Shown one piece after another: positions 28,401 through 39,596 of a DNA stretch of 64,000 bases. Positions within the stretch are counted from its first letter, which is position 1. Every line of letters begins with the position of its first letter. Below the pieces are notes generated by a model. The model was given only the letters and a program-made list of their open reading frames with translations. It searched no databases and was not told where the DNA came from. The DNA comes from Drosophila pseudoobscura (lineage: Eukaryota > Arthropoda > Insecta > Diptera > Drosophilidae), in contig NC_046679.1 of the NCBI RefSeq assembly GCF_009870125.1, positions 18,910,001-18,974,000 on the forward strand, in the 5' to 3' direction. The translations under genes were made by a program, and so were the position numbers.

Positions 28401-31400
28401 GTTAAACCAATACTACTCTACGGAGTTACGGTGTGGTGGCCGGCCCTATCAAAAAGGGCGATCACCAAGCGACTGGGCAAAGTCCTATGCAAAGTCCCCC
28501 CTATGCATCAGCGGAGCTCTTCGCACCACCCCAAATGATGCGCAGAATTCCATCCTATGCCTTTAGAGCCTTGACCTCGCAGGAAAGGAACGGGCAGAAG
28601 CAGCAGCAATACGTCTGAGCGACTAAAATCAATGGGTGAAACAGTGCATAGGTCACTCAGCCATATAAAATAATAGCAATACCCTCCATCAAAAACGGAC
28701 TACCATGTTGCAAGAGAGTACACAGTTCCTCCCTTCAAGACAATCATCCCTCACAGAGACGAATGGCTCGAGAGACTCCCAGAAACTGGGCGACAGAGTC
28801 GGAAGAGGAATCTCCCAGATCACTGCAGTGTCTTTCAAGCGGAAGTCATAGCAATCAAGGAGGCTCTAGACTGCCTACAAGCGGTTGCTATTACAGCAAC
28901 CAAGATAACATTTAAAGCGACAGCCAGGCTGCGATCAAATCGCTAAGTGCGATTTCCTCGAACTTGGCCACCGTGGCAGACTGCCGCAAATCTCTCCACG
29001 AGATGGCTCAGTAATTTGCTGTTAGATTTATTTGGGTCCCGGGACACAGGGACAACGAGGACAACAGTATAGCGGACGAGTTGGCCAGATCTGGCACTAC
29101 AATTCGCCTCCTCCAAGACAAGAAGGATATCTGTATGGCAATGGCCACCTATAAGATTATTATAAAAGAGCAATACAAGCGTCTAACAAACGAGATGTGG
29201 CAAATAGTGCCACGATGTCGCTTAACTCGGCAAACATGGCCGACCTTGTCCATGGTAGCGCACCTCCGAGCTCTGCAAGCAAGGCAGGAAAAGGTGCAGT
29301 GTAGTCATACGTTCCCTCACGGGACGCTGGCTAATAGGCACCCACGCCAACAGGCTCAAAAGTCATTACCAGTAGCTGTAGAGACGAGAAAGAGGAGGAG
29401 ACAGTGGAACACCTGTTCTGCTCCTGCCCAGCTCTCAGCAGAAGAAGGCTACAACACTTGGGCTCAGCCTTTCTAAACGACATTTCGGAGGTGTCCTGTG
29501 TCTGTCACAGGAAGATAGCGAGCTTTGTGAGAGCATCTGGATGGGATAATTGCTAACAGGAAGTCTCACAACGCAGGAAGGGAATATCCTATACAGATTT
29601 AGTATGCCACACCAAGTATTTAATAATTGCGTTATTAAGTATTAAGACAACAGACAGATAACAAATAAATACATATACTCTTACCCAAATGCAACACGAT
29701 CATAAAAAGCAAAAGCGGTTACCAGATATCGTAACCGAATTAAACTCCGGGGTTCCAAAATTAATACGCGAACTCTGTTGTCCATCCATCCGCCAAGAAA
29801 GTCATCTATGTTGTTATCATATACGTGCTGAACTATTTTATACGGCAATTTTTTTCGTATGAATTCTGGGTATATATATAAAAAAAATTTACAAATTGGT
29901 AAATATAGTAGTTATAGTTCTATATATATTAATATACTATTTATTTTTGAAATGATTTTAAAATCAGGATTTATTTTCAAAATTGCTTCAAAATTTCACA
30001 TTTTTAAATCCATTCCAAAATCACCAATTATGTTATAGACAATATTTTCAGCTTCCTTGTATAAGTCCATTGACTTTGCTAGCGTTGTACTCTGAGCGGA
30101 GCTTTTATGAAAATTGTTTTCACATAGGATATAAACGAGTTAGCGAAACGATGTTCTTACTTTTTCAGCTATTAAATTTAATCCATGTGCTAAACAAGTT
30201 AAATGTATGAGATTCGGATACAAAACTTTTAAATTTTTACCAGCTTTTATCATATATGCCGCAGCATCAGTTAAGAGTAACAAAACTTTTAACTCATTCC
30301 CGTGAGGCCACTATATAAGAATGCTGTCGTTCACAAATCGAGAAACAGTTGCATTATTTACTTCTTCCAACTGTTTACAGGACAATAAAAATGAAGATGA
30401 ATATTCCTTTTCGCTTAATGATCCTACAATCAAATTTGCGACATATCGCTCGCAAGGAAGCTAAAAAATTAAAAGCGTTAGAACGTACGCAAAAGACTGA
30501 GTATTGAAAATTAAACTTTTTGTCACAAGTATCACAAATTACATCGTTTCCAACAACTTTAAAACACTTTCCGGAAAGGCTGTTAAACCATTTTTCTAAC
30601 AAATTTCTTTTATACCTGTTGATTTTCGGCATTTTACTACACTTCACTTCAAAGACTGTAGAAAAGTAAAGCAAACGCGCAAATCAATAGCATAAAATAA
30701 CGCCAGAGATCAAACTGATAAGAAATTACAGTAACAATATGTTACAGAGAGACTTCATATAAAGAAGCGGCACATCTTTGGTGTTGTCATAAAGCTTTGC
30801 TCTGGTTTCAAGTCCGGCTTGCGATAAGAACAACACAACAATATATGGTAAAGCGTTGGACAAGGGAACGTTGCACAAATCTGGTCTACCGATCGTATCT
30901 ATCTCAGTGTAATCAACTTACCGACAACTTTTTGTGGCGTATACGAATAGTCCCGATATACAAAAATTTTACCATCCAAAACAAGAATCATTTTTGGAAT
31001 TTCGTTTGATCCAGTTTTTCGTAGAACTGACGGTTCGTGTGCAGCATTTATAGTTGAAAAATGAATACCTAAAATAAAAGTTTTTAATACCTTAAAAAGA
31101 ACATGTCTTGATTAGTATATAAAAGGCTTACCTAAAGGTTCCAGAACGTCAATTAACTTTTTAAATGCTCCAACTAGTCGCGTGCACTGGAAACACCAGT
31201 CATTATAGAACATAATAATATGTAATTGTTTTGCACTTTTTAGCAAAATAGTTTTCTCGAAATAATTTGCTGTTACTGAAAGTTTATGGTATAAAACAAT
31301 GTCTTGATCAAAAATGAAATGTTTTCCAAATATATCTTCCGCTTGATCGGAGGCGAAACGATCATATCCACTATAATCATGCTTTTGTTGCAAATAATGT

Positions 31401-31771
31401 GAGTCTTCATCAATTACTCCGTGTCGATCATAGATTCGTCGTCGATTAGAATCACTCAAAAGTTCATAGGACTTTTTTATCTCAACAAACTTTTCTTCGG
31501 CTCCAGGAATCTGATTTTTGTCTGGATGCCTGAAAATATTTATTACACTATGTAAAAAATGATTTCCTTTTTTATAATCTGTCAGCATTATTTACCACTC
31601 TTTTGCCATCTGTTTGTATGCTCTCCTTATTTCTTGTGTAGTCGCTAGGCTATTAATTCCAAGAGCAGCGTAGGGGTCATTTGAAGCACATATGCATACA
31701 TTAGTTGTAGCATAAAGCAGCAGTATTCGTAGCGTACAGTAATAAGCAGTTCCATATAGCTTCGGTAACAT
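16404..31771 (-). CDS. l(3)80Fg: DnaJ homolog subfamily C member 16 (ER J-protein with thioredoxin domain), complete
   Basis: Ten exons: 31771-31596, 31529-31132, 31068-30922, 29865-29685, 26765-26551, 24694-24534, 22974-22720, 22658-22433, 19066-18684, 16622-16404. All introns are GT-AG and every phase matches, giving 786 codons with no internal stop; human DNAJC16 is of similar length. Residues 1-29 look like a signal peptide. The J domain spans about 32-96 with HPD at 60-62 (codon 59 is split by intron 1). A thioredoxin-fold region follows with W-CFQC at 170-174 and a probable cis-proline at P215. A transmembrane segment lies at about 545-568, then a tail of roughly 215 residues. The family acts at the ER membrane as an HSP70 co-chaperone (known for DNAJC16); the CFQC dipeptide is unusual. 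Introns 3-9 are packed with broken transposons. The fly symbol is assigned from memory. Confidence 0.92.
16828..17835 (+). mobile_element. Ty3/gypsy pol remnant (RT and RNase H pieces)
   Basis: Inside the last intron of l(3)80Fg, antisense to it. The segment 17060-17286 encodes an FGLKNGSA-like RT block and the YMDD catalytic box (VYMDDILVA) and ends in a stop. A further 17294-17570 frame has the RNase H start (LHTDATSYGYGA) and the YHSFELETLAI block. The tether/integrase region is truncated. Internal deletions remove the RT thumb. Confidence 0.8.
17840..18445 (+). mobile_element. BEL/Pao integrase C-terminal remnant
   Basis: In translation, FIPPHLPHFGGLWEPAV occurs at about 18040-18090, a hallmark of BEL/Pao integrases. 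At 18265-18410 there is a DHWQRVTYVQQ...LRQRAKWRTP-like tail typical of the pol end (DUF5641). Several frameshifts and stops separate them. It follows the gypsy fragment directly, so the two were joined by nested insertion or deletion. Confidence 0.7.
19080..20900. other. intronic region of l(3)80Fg, mostly unidentified
   Basis: No supported gene. A fragment 'tactcaaagagtatcgggg' near 20013 resembles the DINE-1 terminus seen at 35648. The minus strand at about 20530-20300 has an open 75-codon frame rich in basic residues with no domain I recognise. The rest is low-information AT-rich sequence. Confidence 0.3.
20900..21490 (+). mobile_element. Ty3/gypsy reverse transcriptase remnant
   Basis: The 20928-21110 frame has the RT start block (SRTVIVKKKDEGSRVCVDY), ending with FTIMD and a premature TAA. 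After a frameshift, a YMDDIV-type catalytic box appears near 21302-21320. Conserved pieces of the fingers are present but the gene is broken at least three times. Located in intron 8 of l(3)80Fg. Confidence 0.7.
21690..21965 (+). mobile_element. Jockey/CR1-like LINE 3' remnant
   Basis: The 80-codon frame 21721-21963 carries the HNLIRGDIDSPDLLSRINF block that closes this LINE family, almost identical to the minus-strand copy at 48160-48480. Upstream pieces at about 21580-21680 recall the preceding post-RT region. It is truncated at the 5' side. Confidence 0.75.
22055..22290 (+). repeat. short dispersed repeat beside LINE tail
   Basis: Contains 'gcgcgtcatgcg', then a 'ggtgcagtaattgcatcg' motif. 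Similar 'ggtgcagt(a/c)(a/t)(t/c)tgcat' sequence is at 25620-25765, 26990-27090 and, inverted, 41405-41480. The repeat adjoins LINE remnants in each case. Confidence 0.4.
23080..23680. other. AT-rich intronic sequence of l(3)80Fg
   Basis: Very AT-rich in 23160-23330, with no coding signal found. The 23380-23680 part precedes the thioredoxin copy and could include its former 5' flank. Confidence 0.35.
23690..24015 (+). pseudogene. deadhead-like thioredoxin pseudogene
   Basis: Starts at ATG 23690 with the thioredoxin N terminus. A small GGTAAG/GGTATG tandem duplication near 23730-23750 shifts the frame, after which the thioredoxin core follows: V-LDFYATW-CEPC-K, KINVDQ, and the cis-proline block SMPTFIFL. 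A TAG interrupts at about 23935; the remaining 26 codons (ARFSSANEHKL...) continue in frame to a TAA at 24015. The length (about 105 codons) and sequence are closest to the germline thioredoxin deadhead as I remember it. It is intronless. The active site reads CEPC where the family has CGPC. It sits antisense in intron 6 of l(3)80Fg, suggesting a retrocopy or duplicated fragment. Confidence 0.75.
25275..25625 (+). mobile_element. Jockey/CR1-like LINE fragment (thumb region)
   Basis: The 25284-25529 frame begins FLLDPKLQFSVHIS and has the FIKRWSKEF block, matching the same LINE family at 5150 and 48700. Frameshifts follow. It lies in intron 5 of l(3)80Fg and is cut at both ends. Confidence 0.7.
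25630..25765 (+). repeat. dispersed repeat with duplicated ggtgcagtcat motif
   Basis: The motif 'ccacttga(c/t)ggtgcagtcat' occurs twice in about 40 bp, followed by 'tcaacgtcc'. The same order appears at 26970-27090 and inverted at 41405-41530. Confidence 0.5.
27050..29600 (+). mobile_element. LOA/I-like LINE with RNase H, degenerate
   Basis: In order: a linker region (27055-27400) and RT fingers (KGKSTETALHEV near 27690). The catalytic box YADDVAV is near 28030, followed by a WRGLGVNPSKTE block and YLGLVTDKKLNW. There is an RNase H-like region (28800-29090), then a cysteine-rich tail near 29270-29450 leading into a ggatgggataattgc terminus. At least six frameshifts or stops disrupt it. It fills intron 4 of l(3)80Fg in antisense orientation. 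A deletion derivative of the same family lies at 41570-42260. Confidence 0.8.
29955..30660 (-). mobile_element. hAT-like transposase remnant with BED-type zinc finger
   Basis: Minus-strand start MPKINR near 30631 is followed by a BED-finger-like C-D-T-C motif (VICDTCDKKF). After frame breaks, the core has LLLLTDAAAYMIKAG (about 30280-30240) and CLAHGLNLIAEKV (about 30200-30165), then IFIKAPLRV, the order seen in hAT transposases. Located in intron 3 of l(3)80Fg, same strand as the gene; it is interrupted by stops. Confidence 0.7.
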
Positions 31772-32050
31772 TTTTGTATCCTTTTATTATTCACCTTAAA
31801 AACTTTAGAAAATTACATGTGATATGTAAAATTAACTATTGTCATCGTCTAATGAATTTTTATTCTGCACTTTAGGCAGTTTAGTTTAGGAAACTAGTCT
31901 CTGTTTTTTCACTCCATCAAACCCATCAAGAAAAACGAGATTACATAAACACAGCGCAGGGTAAAGCCGAAATGAGGGGGTTAAAAGTTAATATATATTT
32001 ATTTATTTTTTTGTTGTCTTCGGATGTATAAATATTTATATTTAGGCGGA
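31772..32050. promoter_or_regulatory. upstream region of l(3)80Fg
   Basis: Only about 280 bp separates the l(3)80Fg start codon from the first transposon sequence on the right, so promoter and 5' UTR probably lie here or inside the neighbouring BEL remnant. I see no clear initiator or TATA box. Confidence 0.35.
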
Positions 32051-33612
32051 CACGTTTTTTGTTTTTAAGATATTTTCAAAAAACTAACTTGCTCAAGGCT
32101 CAGGAATGGGTTGATATGATAGTGCCGATTACACTATGCAACACCATATTTACGATTCGAATAAATCCGTATTATTTTTCGTGGCCTTTACTTTTCACAT
32201 CTCTCAAGTATCTTTTGTCGTTTGTAAAAATCGAAGTATAAAAAGTCTGCCTAAAAATAATGCTCGGTACGTTACTAAGGGAAAGATAAAGTCGCTTATC
32301 GCCGCCTTTGATGCAGCAAACGATACGAAGCTTGCAGTGTCTTGCATGCCCGGGCTTAGAAATCGAATACAAACTGTTTCCTCGATTTACGGACCGTTAC
32401 TGTCGATCGAAGATTATACAAAAATTTCGAATGTAATGCTCATTCATCTCGTTTTGAACACAGTCGACCCGGTAATGAAACAAAAGTGGGATGAAAAGTT
32501 TATGAGAAGTTGCCTCTTTAGTCCGACTTAGCATCTGTCTGCTGAAGAATCGACGAAGCCAACACAGAACAATGTCATGCCAAGCAAACAACATAATCGC
32601 AGGTCATATGCTTGTTCTACCACTTCCACCAACAGTAGAACTCAGCAAACTTATAGCTATTGTAATTCAGGAGACCATGTAGTGTCAAATTGCCCTCCAA
32701 TTTCGCGTCTCTCGGTGATGCAAGGGTTCGAGTCGGCATCCTTATGCATTAATTGTCTGCGAAAAGGCCACGCTGTTGTAAAATGCAAAGCCAATAAATG
32801 TCGAGTGTGCAGCCGCTCACATCATACATTAATCTCGCGTTGCCACCACCCTAAGAGAGTACTTCTCCTCCATCAAATCTGGATTAACCTTCCACACGGT
32901 TGGGCGACAGCGTTGGACAGGGTAATTCTTGCTACATCGATCGTAAGCGTCTGAAATAAGAGCGGTGAGGCCAAAGCTCTGCTCGACTCTGAATCACACA
33001 AAAATTTTACTACCGAGAATTTCTCTCATCGCTTACAGATCCGTAGAGAGGAGTCCTGTATTAACTTGCTTGGAATTGATGAATCTAATTCTCAAGTAAA
33101 GTGAGTTCTCCATTGATTTTTTGATCCTGAAATCAATTTCAGGTTATCACCCTAACCGGTCAGTGAATCCCAGAGAACCTACCACTGGCAGACTCTTATT
33201 TCTAGAATCCACAAAGAATAGATATGCTGATAGGAGCAGAATCGTTCTTTGAATTATTAGCCGTTGGTCAAATTAAGCAAGGTCCTGACTTTCCAACTCT
33301 TCAGAAAACCCTTCTTGGCTTGGTTGTTTTGGGAAAATATGTTTCCAAGAGTTCTGCTCACCAAATTACAAATAGTTTGAGTTGCAGTGAAGGGCTGCGA
33401 GTCTCTATCGATCGAACCTTGCAAAAGTATTGGTCACTGGAAGAAATGCCATTTCCAAAGAAAATCGCCACACCTGAGCACAAGGTATGTGAAGACCACT
33501 ATCGGAAGACGACTCAAGTACTGTCGTCAGGTCCAAATTGTTTAGGCAACTCCTTTAAGGTTGCTAAACGGCGGTTTTTGTCGCTGAAAAAAAGATTTGA
33601 TCTTTTACGTCG
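32050..33612 (+). mobile_element. BEL/Pao gag-pol remnant (copy 1 of a BEL-LINE fusion)
   Basis: The gag part at 32250-32530 is followed by two zinc-knuckle units at about 32655-32860 (C-x2-S-x-H-x4-C, then CINCLRKGHAVVKC). The pol start at 33220-33616 has MLIGAESFFELL and LQKTLLGLVVLGKY, typical of BEL peptidase/RT linkers. The protease between them is damaged. At 33617 the BEL sequence joins LINE sequence ('gacttctt|cgggaagatgg'); an equivalent fusion exists near 43640-43740. Confidence 0.8.
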
Positions 33613-35110
33613 GTGACTTCTTCGGGAAGATGGCGTAGTGTCTATCTGCGCCTCAAAAAGCGCCACCCCGAAGATAAGGACGCGCACACCCTACAGGCAG
33701 GCGAGGTGGAAAAGAATTTAGGTCTTGAGTCTATCTTGGAGGCTGCCCAGGGTCTTGCGCTCGAAGACGCAGAGGAAGAATGGGAGGACGGTGACCTGAC
33801 GCTGGTAGTCAACCCGCAAGGGGCAACTGAGCCAGCCAACCATGATGCTGAGTGTGCTGCAGCCGACATAGCTCTAGTCCAGGAGCCCTGGATTGCGACA
33901 GGCAACTCAGTGGTCGGACTAAAGTCCTCAAATCACAACTTGTTCTACTCAACATCAGTAAGCAGGAACAGAACCGTCGTACTCGTACGAAAGGGAATCC
34001 ATGCTTACCTTATGTCTCATTACAGCACGGATGACCTGACGGTTGTGATGCTGGGAAGTGAGGAAAATCGCCTTCTGGTGGCTTCCTGCTATATGGCTCA
34101 CGACAGACCCGCGCCACTCAGGAGTCTGGTGACAGAAGCCGGCACCAAAAACCATCAACTCGTCATCGTGACGGACGCCACCACAATGTGTGGGGAAGCC
34201 CCGACATCAATGACAGGGGTGAGTCACTCTTAGATTTTATACTAGCAAATAATCTATCTATACATAGCAAACGTTGGGGAGGAGCACACCTTCGTAGGTC
34301 TGGGAAAAGTTAAAAAAGACAGTTACTTCGAAGCTCGCGATTCCGGGATCAGTGAAATCCGCGGAGGACATAGAGAAGTCTCTAGAGACCCTATCCAACG
34401 CGTTACTCGACCTGGAGCCTGGAGTAACTTACTCCTTACTGGAGCCTACCACACATCGTGCAAACCCTCGAGGACGAAGAAGAGGTCCAAGCCACTCTGG
34501 TGGATCCGGGATCTCTCTCTTCAAAGGAACAACCTCAGGGAATTCTTTAAGATCGCCAAACAAGCGAACGAAGGGATCGTCTACGAGGAATACAGACTCC
34601 TTTTTAGGAGCTACAAGAAGGAAATACGCAAAGCACAACGGAACTCGTGAAGGACCTTCTGCTCCAACATTGAGAAAGTACCAGAAACCGCACGGCTTCG
34701 GAAGCTGCCCTCTAAGCATATAGTAGGCTGCCAAAGCCAATTAAAGCTAGATGACGGACAGTGGATAGAGGGCCGTGATGAAGCCCTAACAGCACTAATG
34801 GAGGAGCATTTCCCTGGTTGCACCGAGGTCGCTGATGCCAAAGAGCACCAGGACCTAGCAACCGAGGAACAACTTCCCCCAACATATCTGATAACCATCA
34901 AGCGAATCCACTGGGCAATAGACTCCTTTACAGGCACAACACCAGGACTGGACGTGGTATTACCAGCCATGATGTAGGTGACCAAAGAGGCAATTACCCC
35001 ATTGTTTTCCGCAATATTCACAGCTTGTCTAAGTACAGGCTATATCCCTATCCAATGGAGAACCTAGAGAGTTGTCTTCCTCCCAAAGGCAGTAAAGTGC
35101 AGCCATACGA
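33613..35110 (+). mobile_element. I/LOA-like LINE, endonuclease and RT N-terminal part
   Basis: The 33613-34233 frame (206 codons) contains an apurinic endonuclease start (ADIALVQEPWIA) and continues to VIVTDA. Further broken frames to 35110 carry the EN-RT linker (FKIAKQANEG, LMEEHFPG) and the RT start (GYIPIQWRT..RVVFLPK). It ends before the catalytic RT core. The homologous copy at 43640-45230 lacks most of this part and instead keeps the RT core and RNase H. Confidence 0.75.
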
Positions 35111-35639
35111 GTCCCAAAGACTATACACAGTAGTGACCAGACGTGTTTTTGTTTTGCGTTCCGCTTCTTTTCCATTTATTTTGCAAATACAGCCGGTGTT
35201 TTTCAAAATAAACCTTGATAAAATCCCCTCTTAACCTACAGTTAAAAATCTGTTCTTTAACGCGAGTGCATGCCTATTATTTTCATAAAAACTTAATTTT
35301 TTTTTTGATATAAGTTCTGTGCGTTTGGTTAATCGTTTGTTTGTGTGTTGCTTTCCGTAAGTACGCTCACGCTGTGTTTAGCCCGCTCTTATCCCGTAGC
35401 CTTTGCTGTAGCTATCACTCTCTCCCTATTATCCAAACTCAAACAACTGTTCTTTGTCTGTCGCTCTTTAAACTTTCTGAGCAATAGCGCTCTCTGTTTA
35501 GTAGCTCTCGCTATAACCGCAGACCAATGCATTGGTCTGATACCAATTTGTTTGAAATTTTGTTACAAATTTTTAAATAAATAAAAAAATACGCTGTGGT
35601 CTGCGCCAAAAAAACTTGTAAGAAGCAGAGTGTAATGCA
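35111..35639. other. possible solo LTR
   Basis: A non-coding 0.5-kb block with a TATA-like tataaccg, an AATAAA cluster at about 35577-35590, and short flanks 'gtagtgaccag' and 'cagagtgtaat'. Terminal repeats could not be matched to another copy in this window, so the assignment is tentative. Confidence 0.25.
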
Positions 35640-36720
35640 TTTTTATACCCGATACTCAAAATGAGTATTGGGGTATATTAGATTTGTGGTAAAAGTGGAT
35701 GTGTGTAACGTCCAGAAGGAATCGTTTCCGACCCTATAAAGTATATATATTCTTGATCAGCATCAATAGCCGAGCCGATTGAGCCCTGTCTGTCTGTCCG
35801 TCCGTCCGTCTGTCCGTCTGTCCGTCTGTCCGTCCCCTTCAGCGCCTAATGCTCAAAGACTATAAGAGCTAGAGCAACGATGTTTTGGATCCAGACTTCT
35901 GTAATATGTCACTGCTCCAAAAATATTTCAAAACTTTGCCCCGCCCACTTCCGCCCCCACAAAGGGCGAAAATCTGTGGCATCCACAATTTCGACGATAC
36001 GAGAAAACTAAAAACGCAGAGTCGTAGAAGATGACTATATCTTCTAGAGTGCAAAATCTGAACCAGATCGTATAATTATTACAGCCAGAATCACGAAAAC
36101 AATTTCACTCTTTCTCGCTCTGTCTCACTCTAACACACAGGTTTCATGGTCGGTTTTGCCAATTGCAAAATATGAGTTCAAGGATCTCAGAACCTATAAA
36201 AGCCAGAGCAACCAAATTTGGTATCCACACTCCTGTGATATCGGACCTTGACCGTTTCCTGTCCAAATTTCGCCACACCCCCTTCCGCCCCCGCAAAGGA
36301 CGAAAATCTGAGGCAACCACAAATCTCAGAGACTATTAAGGCTAGAGTAACCAAATTTGGTACACACACTCCTTTAAGATGTCACTATAAAATGTATATC
36401 TCAGAATTTCGCCCCACCCCCATCCGCCCCCACAAAGAACGAAAATCTGTTACATCCACAATATTGCAGATTTGAGAAAACTAAAAACGCAGAATCATAG
36501 ATAATGACCATATCTATCAGATTGGTGAATCTGGATCAGATCAGATCATTTTTATAGCCAAAAGGAACAAATCAATTTGCAGTGGCTACGCAGCGCGTAG
36601 CTCAGACTGATTTTCTGTCTCTCTCGCACGCACTCTTTGTCGTGTGGTTTAATATTAGCGGCGTCTGCCGGAGGAGAGCCATACTGACTTAGTATCGGGT
36701 ATAACCGTAGAGTTGCGGTG
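35640..36720 (+). mobile_element. DINE-1/INE-1-type Helitron, longest copy
   Basis: Begins 'ataccc(g)atactcaaaatgagtattggggtatatt', a terminal stem, then 'tataaagtatatatattcttgatcagcatcaatagccgagc' (split here only to describe order) and a CTGTCTGTCCGTC microsatellite. Several tandem 'aatttggtat(c/a)cacactcctgtgat' blocks with 'ccgcccccacaaag' follow, and the end 'agtatcgggtataaccgtagag'. No coding capacity. This is the reference copy for the fragments at 941, 60060 and 63370. Confidence 0.8.
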
Positions 36721-37215
36721 TCCGCAGCAACTCACAACGTTCCCCCTCGTTTGTAATGTTTTTGAAAAAATAAATAAATAGCCTTTAAAAACGTGCTCTG
36801 GAAACCACAAACTTTCTTGCTATATTAACAATAAATCAATCTATGCAAAAAGAATTATTTCATATAAATCGGTAAGTTGGTTTAAAATATATAGCGGTTT
36901 GACTTTTGAAAATTGTTGAACCTATTCAGTTGAGCGGCACTGTATATTTACATTTACAGCCACTCAAAAGTTTTCAATTCTTCGTGTTAGAAAAACTCTT
37001 CTAGTTTTTCAGAACTTCCCACTAGGTTGTAACTGGTTTTCTGATGGTTCTAGTATCGACTCAGATTTTTTCGTTTTCAAAACGGAAACATTGTAATCGC
37101 CGAGGTACAAAGGTGTCAAATACACAGGTAATGCTGTTGTTGAGACAACGAGCTTTTTCGCTGACTATAATTGTTCGAATAATTTCACAAAATTAAATGA
37201 TTTTTGGAAACGTTA
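36721..37215. other. unidentified spacer
   Basis: A short tail after the DINE-1 end and AT-rich sequence. I see no open frame with coding character. Confidence 0.3.
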
Positions 37216-37540
37216 TAATTTTTATTTGTTGGTAATTGGTAAATTGAGGGTGCCCGAAGATGACAGTGATGAATTACACACTCGGTTGAGGCAAGCGAGC
37301 TGATCTCGAGCCAAATTAATAGCTTGAAGACAAAAAGGATCCATGCTTTTCACCTCATCTCGTAGAGGCAACAGACATAATTTTGCAAGAGCTCTTCTGC
37401 TAACACTTGTAGCCATCCTGATCGAGGCGACTCGAGAAACGCCATCAGATCCTGGGATCAGCTCGGGGATTCTCGCTAGAGGCCACTTCAGCGGAGGGAT
37501 CTTCTTAAATCTCACAATTTCTGCTTGCTTTCAAAACAAT
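37216..37540 (-). mobile_element. BEL/Pao pol C-terminal fragment
   Basis: Minus strand from about 37515: KIPPLKWPLARIPELIPGSDGV, then VASIRMAT and LAKLCLLPL, the usual end of BEL pol (DUF5641). It is isolated, with no LTR identified next to it. Related endings occur at 18270 (plus) and 57090 (minus). Confidence 0.7.
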
Positions 37541-37559
37541 TGAAACAAGCAATTGAAAA

Positions 37560-37800
37560 AATATAAGCCATTTTTATCACGTTGTATATGTTATTCAAGA
37601 AACAACCAGGTCAGCTTGTTTTGTTGGCCAGAAACGATAAACAACAAAAAGATGACTAAAGTTTTGTGAAAACGGGAGAACCTAAAAAAGAATGGGGATC
37701 GTATTGAAGTGAATACAGGAGCCTGCCTGTACATCATTAGTGAGTATGAAATAATGATTTGTTTTTCCCAAACAAGCAAGTTACACTGCAACACAAAATA
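37560..37800 (+). repeat. short repeat sharing the ggagcctgcctgta motif
   Basis: The segment 'gtgaaaac(g/t)ggag ... aggagcctgcctgtacat' also occurs, in diverged form, at 40218-40320. It has no coding content and is probably a non-autonomous element. Confidence 0.35.
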
Positions 37801-38199
37801 AAAAAACTTTTAATATAAAAATATATTCTTTATTAATTATAAATGTATAAATCCAAAATGTACATATAAAAAGATTATTTACAGCTTATTAAAAAAAATA
37901 GTTTAGTTTTGTAGCATGCCTACATTTACATACAAATTTGTGTACAAAAATAACAGCCAAACGCATAAAGCCAAGCAAACAAATTTTTGTCCCCTTTCAA
38001 ACCATAATAATATGAAATATTGAAGATGCTTTATATGGTAGCACGTTGGTCCTTTACAAAAAATTGATGGTATTATACGACAAGAGGACTATTTAAAACT
38101 TCTGCAAGCTTATCTTCTTAATTTTTTGGAGAAATGTATTTATCCCGAATTTAAATAACTTTTTAACAAGACAGGGATCCGAAGCAAATTGCGAAAATT

Positions 38200-38640
38200 T
38201 TTGTAAACCTTGATTCAATTCAAAATTGATTACAAAAAAGTGGAAACCCTATAGTGAAGAAAAGAAACCAAAGGATCAAAACATTTATTTCAGAAGGCAA
38301 GACCTATGCTAAGGAGGCGCAAATTGTCGGTTGTTCAAAAGAAATGATTAGCAATGCTTTAAAATGTTTCCAACAGAAAACACGTGGAAGAAACGCCGTG
38401 ATATCCCCATTTCTGGTAAAACTACTGGTTCGTTAGAGCAAGGAGGACCCATTTAAGTCGGCCACAGAGCCAAAACAAGGATTTTAAAAAATCGTCAAGT
38501 TGCAGATCTTGTTTACAAGAACGTAAAATGGATACTCGTAGTCCGAGGAAAATTCCACGTTTGAAAAACGAAGAAACATCCTGTGCTCCGGCGAAAGCCA
38601 AAATGTAAATCGGTGCTATTTTTTTGGTGCTCAAATTTCT
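38200..38640 (+). mobile_element. Tc1/mariner-like transposase N-terminal remnant
   Basis: The 38254-38436 frame (60 codons) looks like the first helix-turn-helix of Tc1-type transposases (I-TFISEGKTYAKEAQIVGCSKEMISNALK). It is followed by frame breaks and a linker, and the DDE domain is missing. Flanks are AT-rich. Confidence 0.55.
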
Positions 38641-39590
38641 GATAAAATCCTATTCAAGTATTTTTATTTTGAGTTTTGACATCATACCGGTGCTCTGGTA
38701 TAAGAAACATTTTACTTTAAATTTTATATATTAGTCTTAAAAACGTTCATTAGAACCATTGCTTAAACAAAATCCATCATTTTAGATACATTAGCCCACT
38801 GGTGGATTTTTTTTCGGTGCAGCTGTACATATTTACATATGTACACACAAACTTGGGAACAATACATAGATAGCGTATCTGAGTTCGCCTTTCGCTCTGA
38901 CAAAAAAGCTGGATGACATAGCTAGTTTAATACTTACCACAGTTTGAAAAATAGTCCACAAAAGCAGTGTCTCAGGAAATGTAACTACATATGTACATTG
39001 TTTGTGTAAAAGCTGTTACAACCTCGTACTTCAAGGGAACTCTCTCTACCTTAAAATCAGTAGGTGGCTATCATGGCTAATAGAGAAGTAATAAATCCAA
39101 TTGAAGGATAAAGCTTTTACCAAACATCATCAATAAATCCCCGTTAAATTGAATAAACTCCAAAACCACTTCGATTTAGAATCGTTAACAGCACAAATCT
39201 CGGATGCACGCACGCCTCAATGGATACACGTCTAGCTAGAAATACCAAATAGTTAAAGAATTAAGAATGTTCATTAAAAGTTAATTTTGGAGCCGTACCA
39301 AGTGAAATATTAATCTTTGACATTAAAGCTATTAACTTTTCGTTATGAATATGTTATTATGTAGATGTATGTATTATTTACAAAAAATATACTACATTAA
39401 AAACAACACTCAAAATTTAATTTTAATTTAATTAGATACAGTTTTCTGCAGCCTAATAATAAGAATGTTTTTGAGAGTAACTCACAATAATCAAAACCTA
39501 AAAATTCCCCTAATGAGAAAAAATAGATATTTACTTTTCGGCTATTCTGAAACGGTGGAATAAGAACACATTTTAAACAAACAATAGAAA
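38641..39590. other. unidentified AT-rich spacer
   Basis: No gene, tRNA or recognisable element. A 65-codon minus-strand frame at 39594-39397 has no motif. Confidence 0.3.
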
Positions 39591-39596
39591 ACACAC

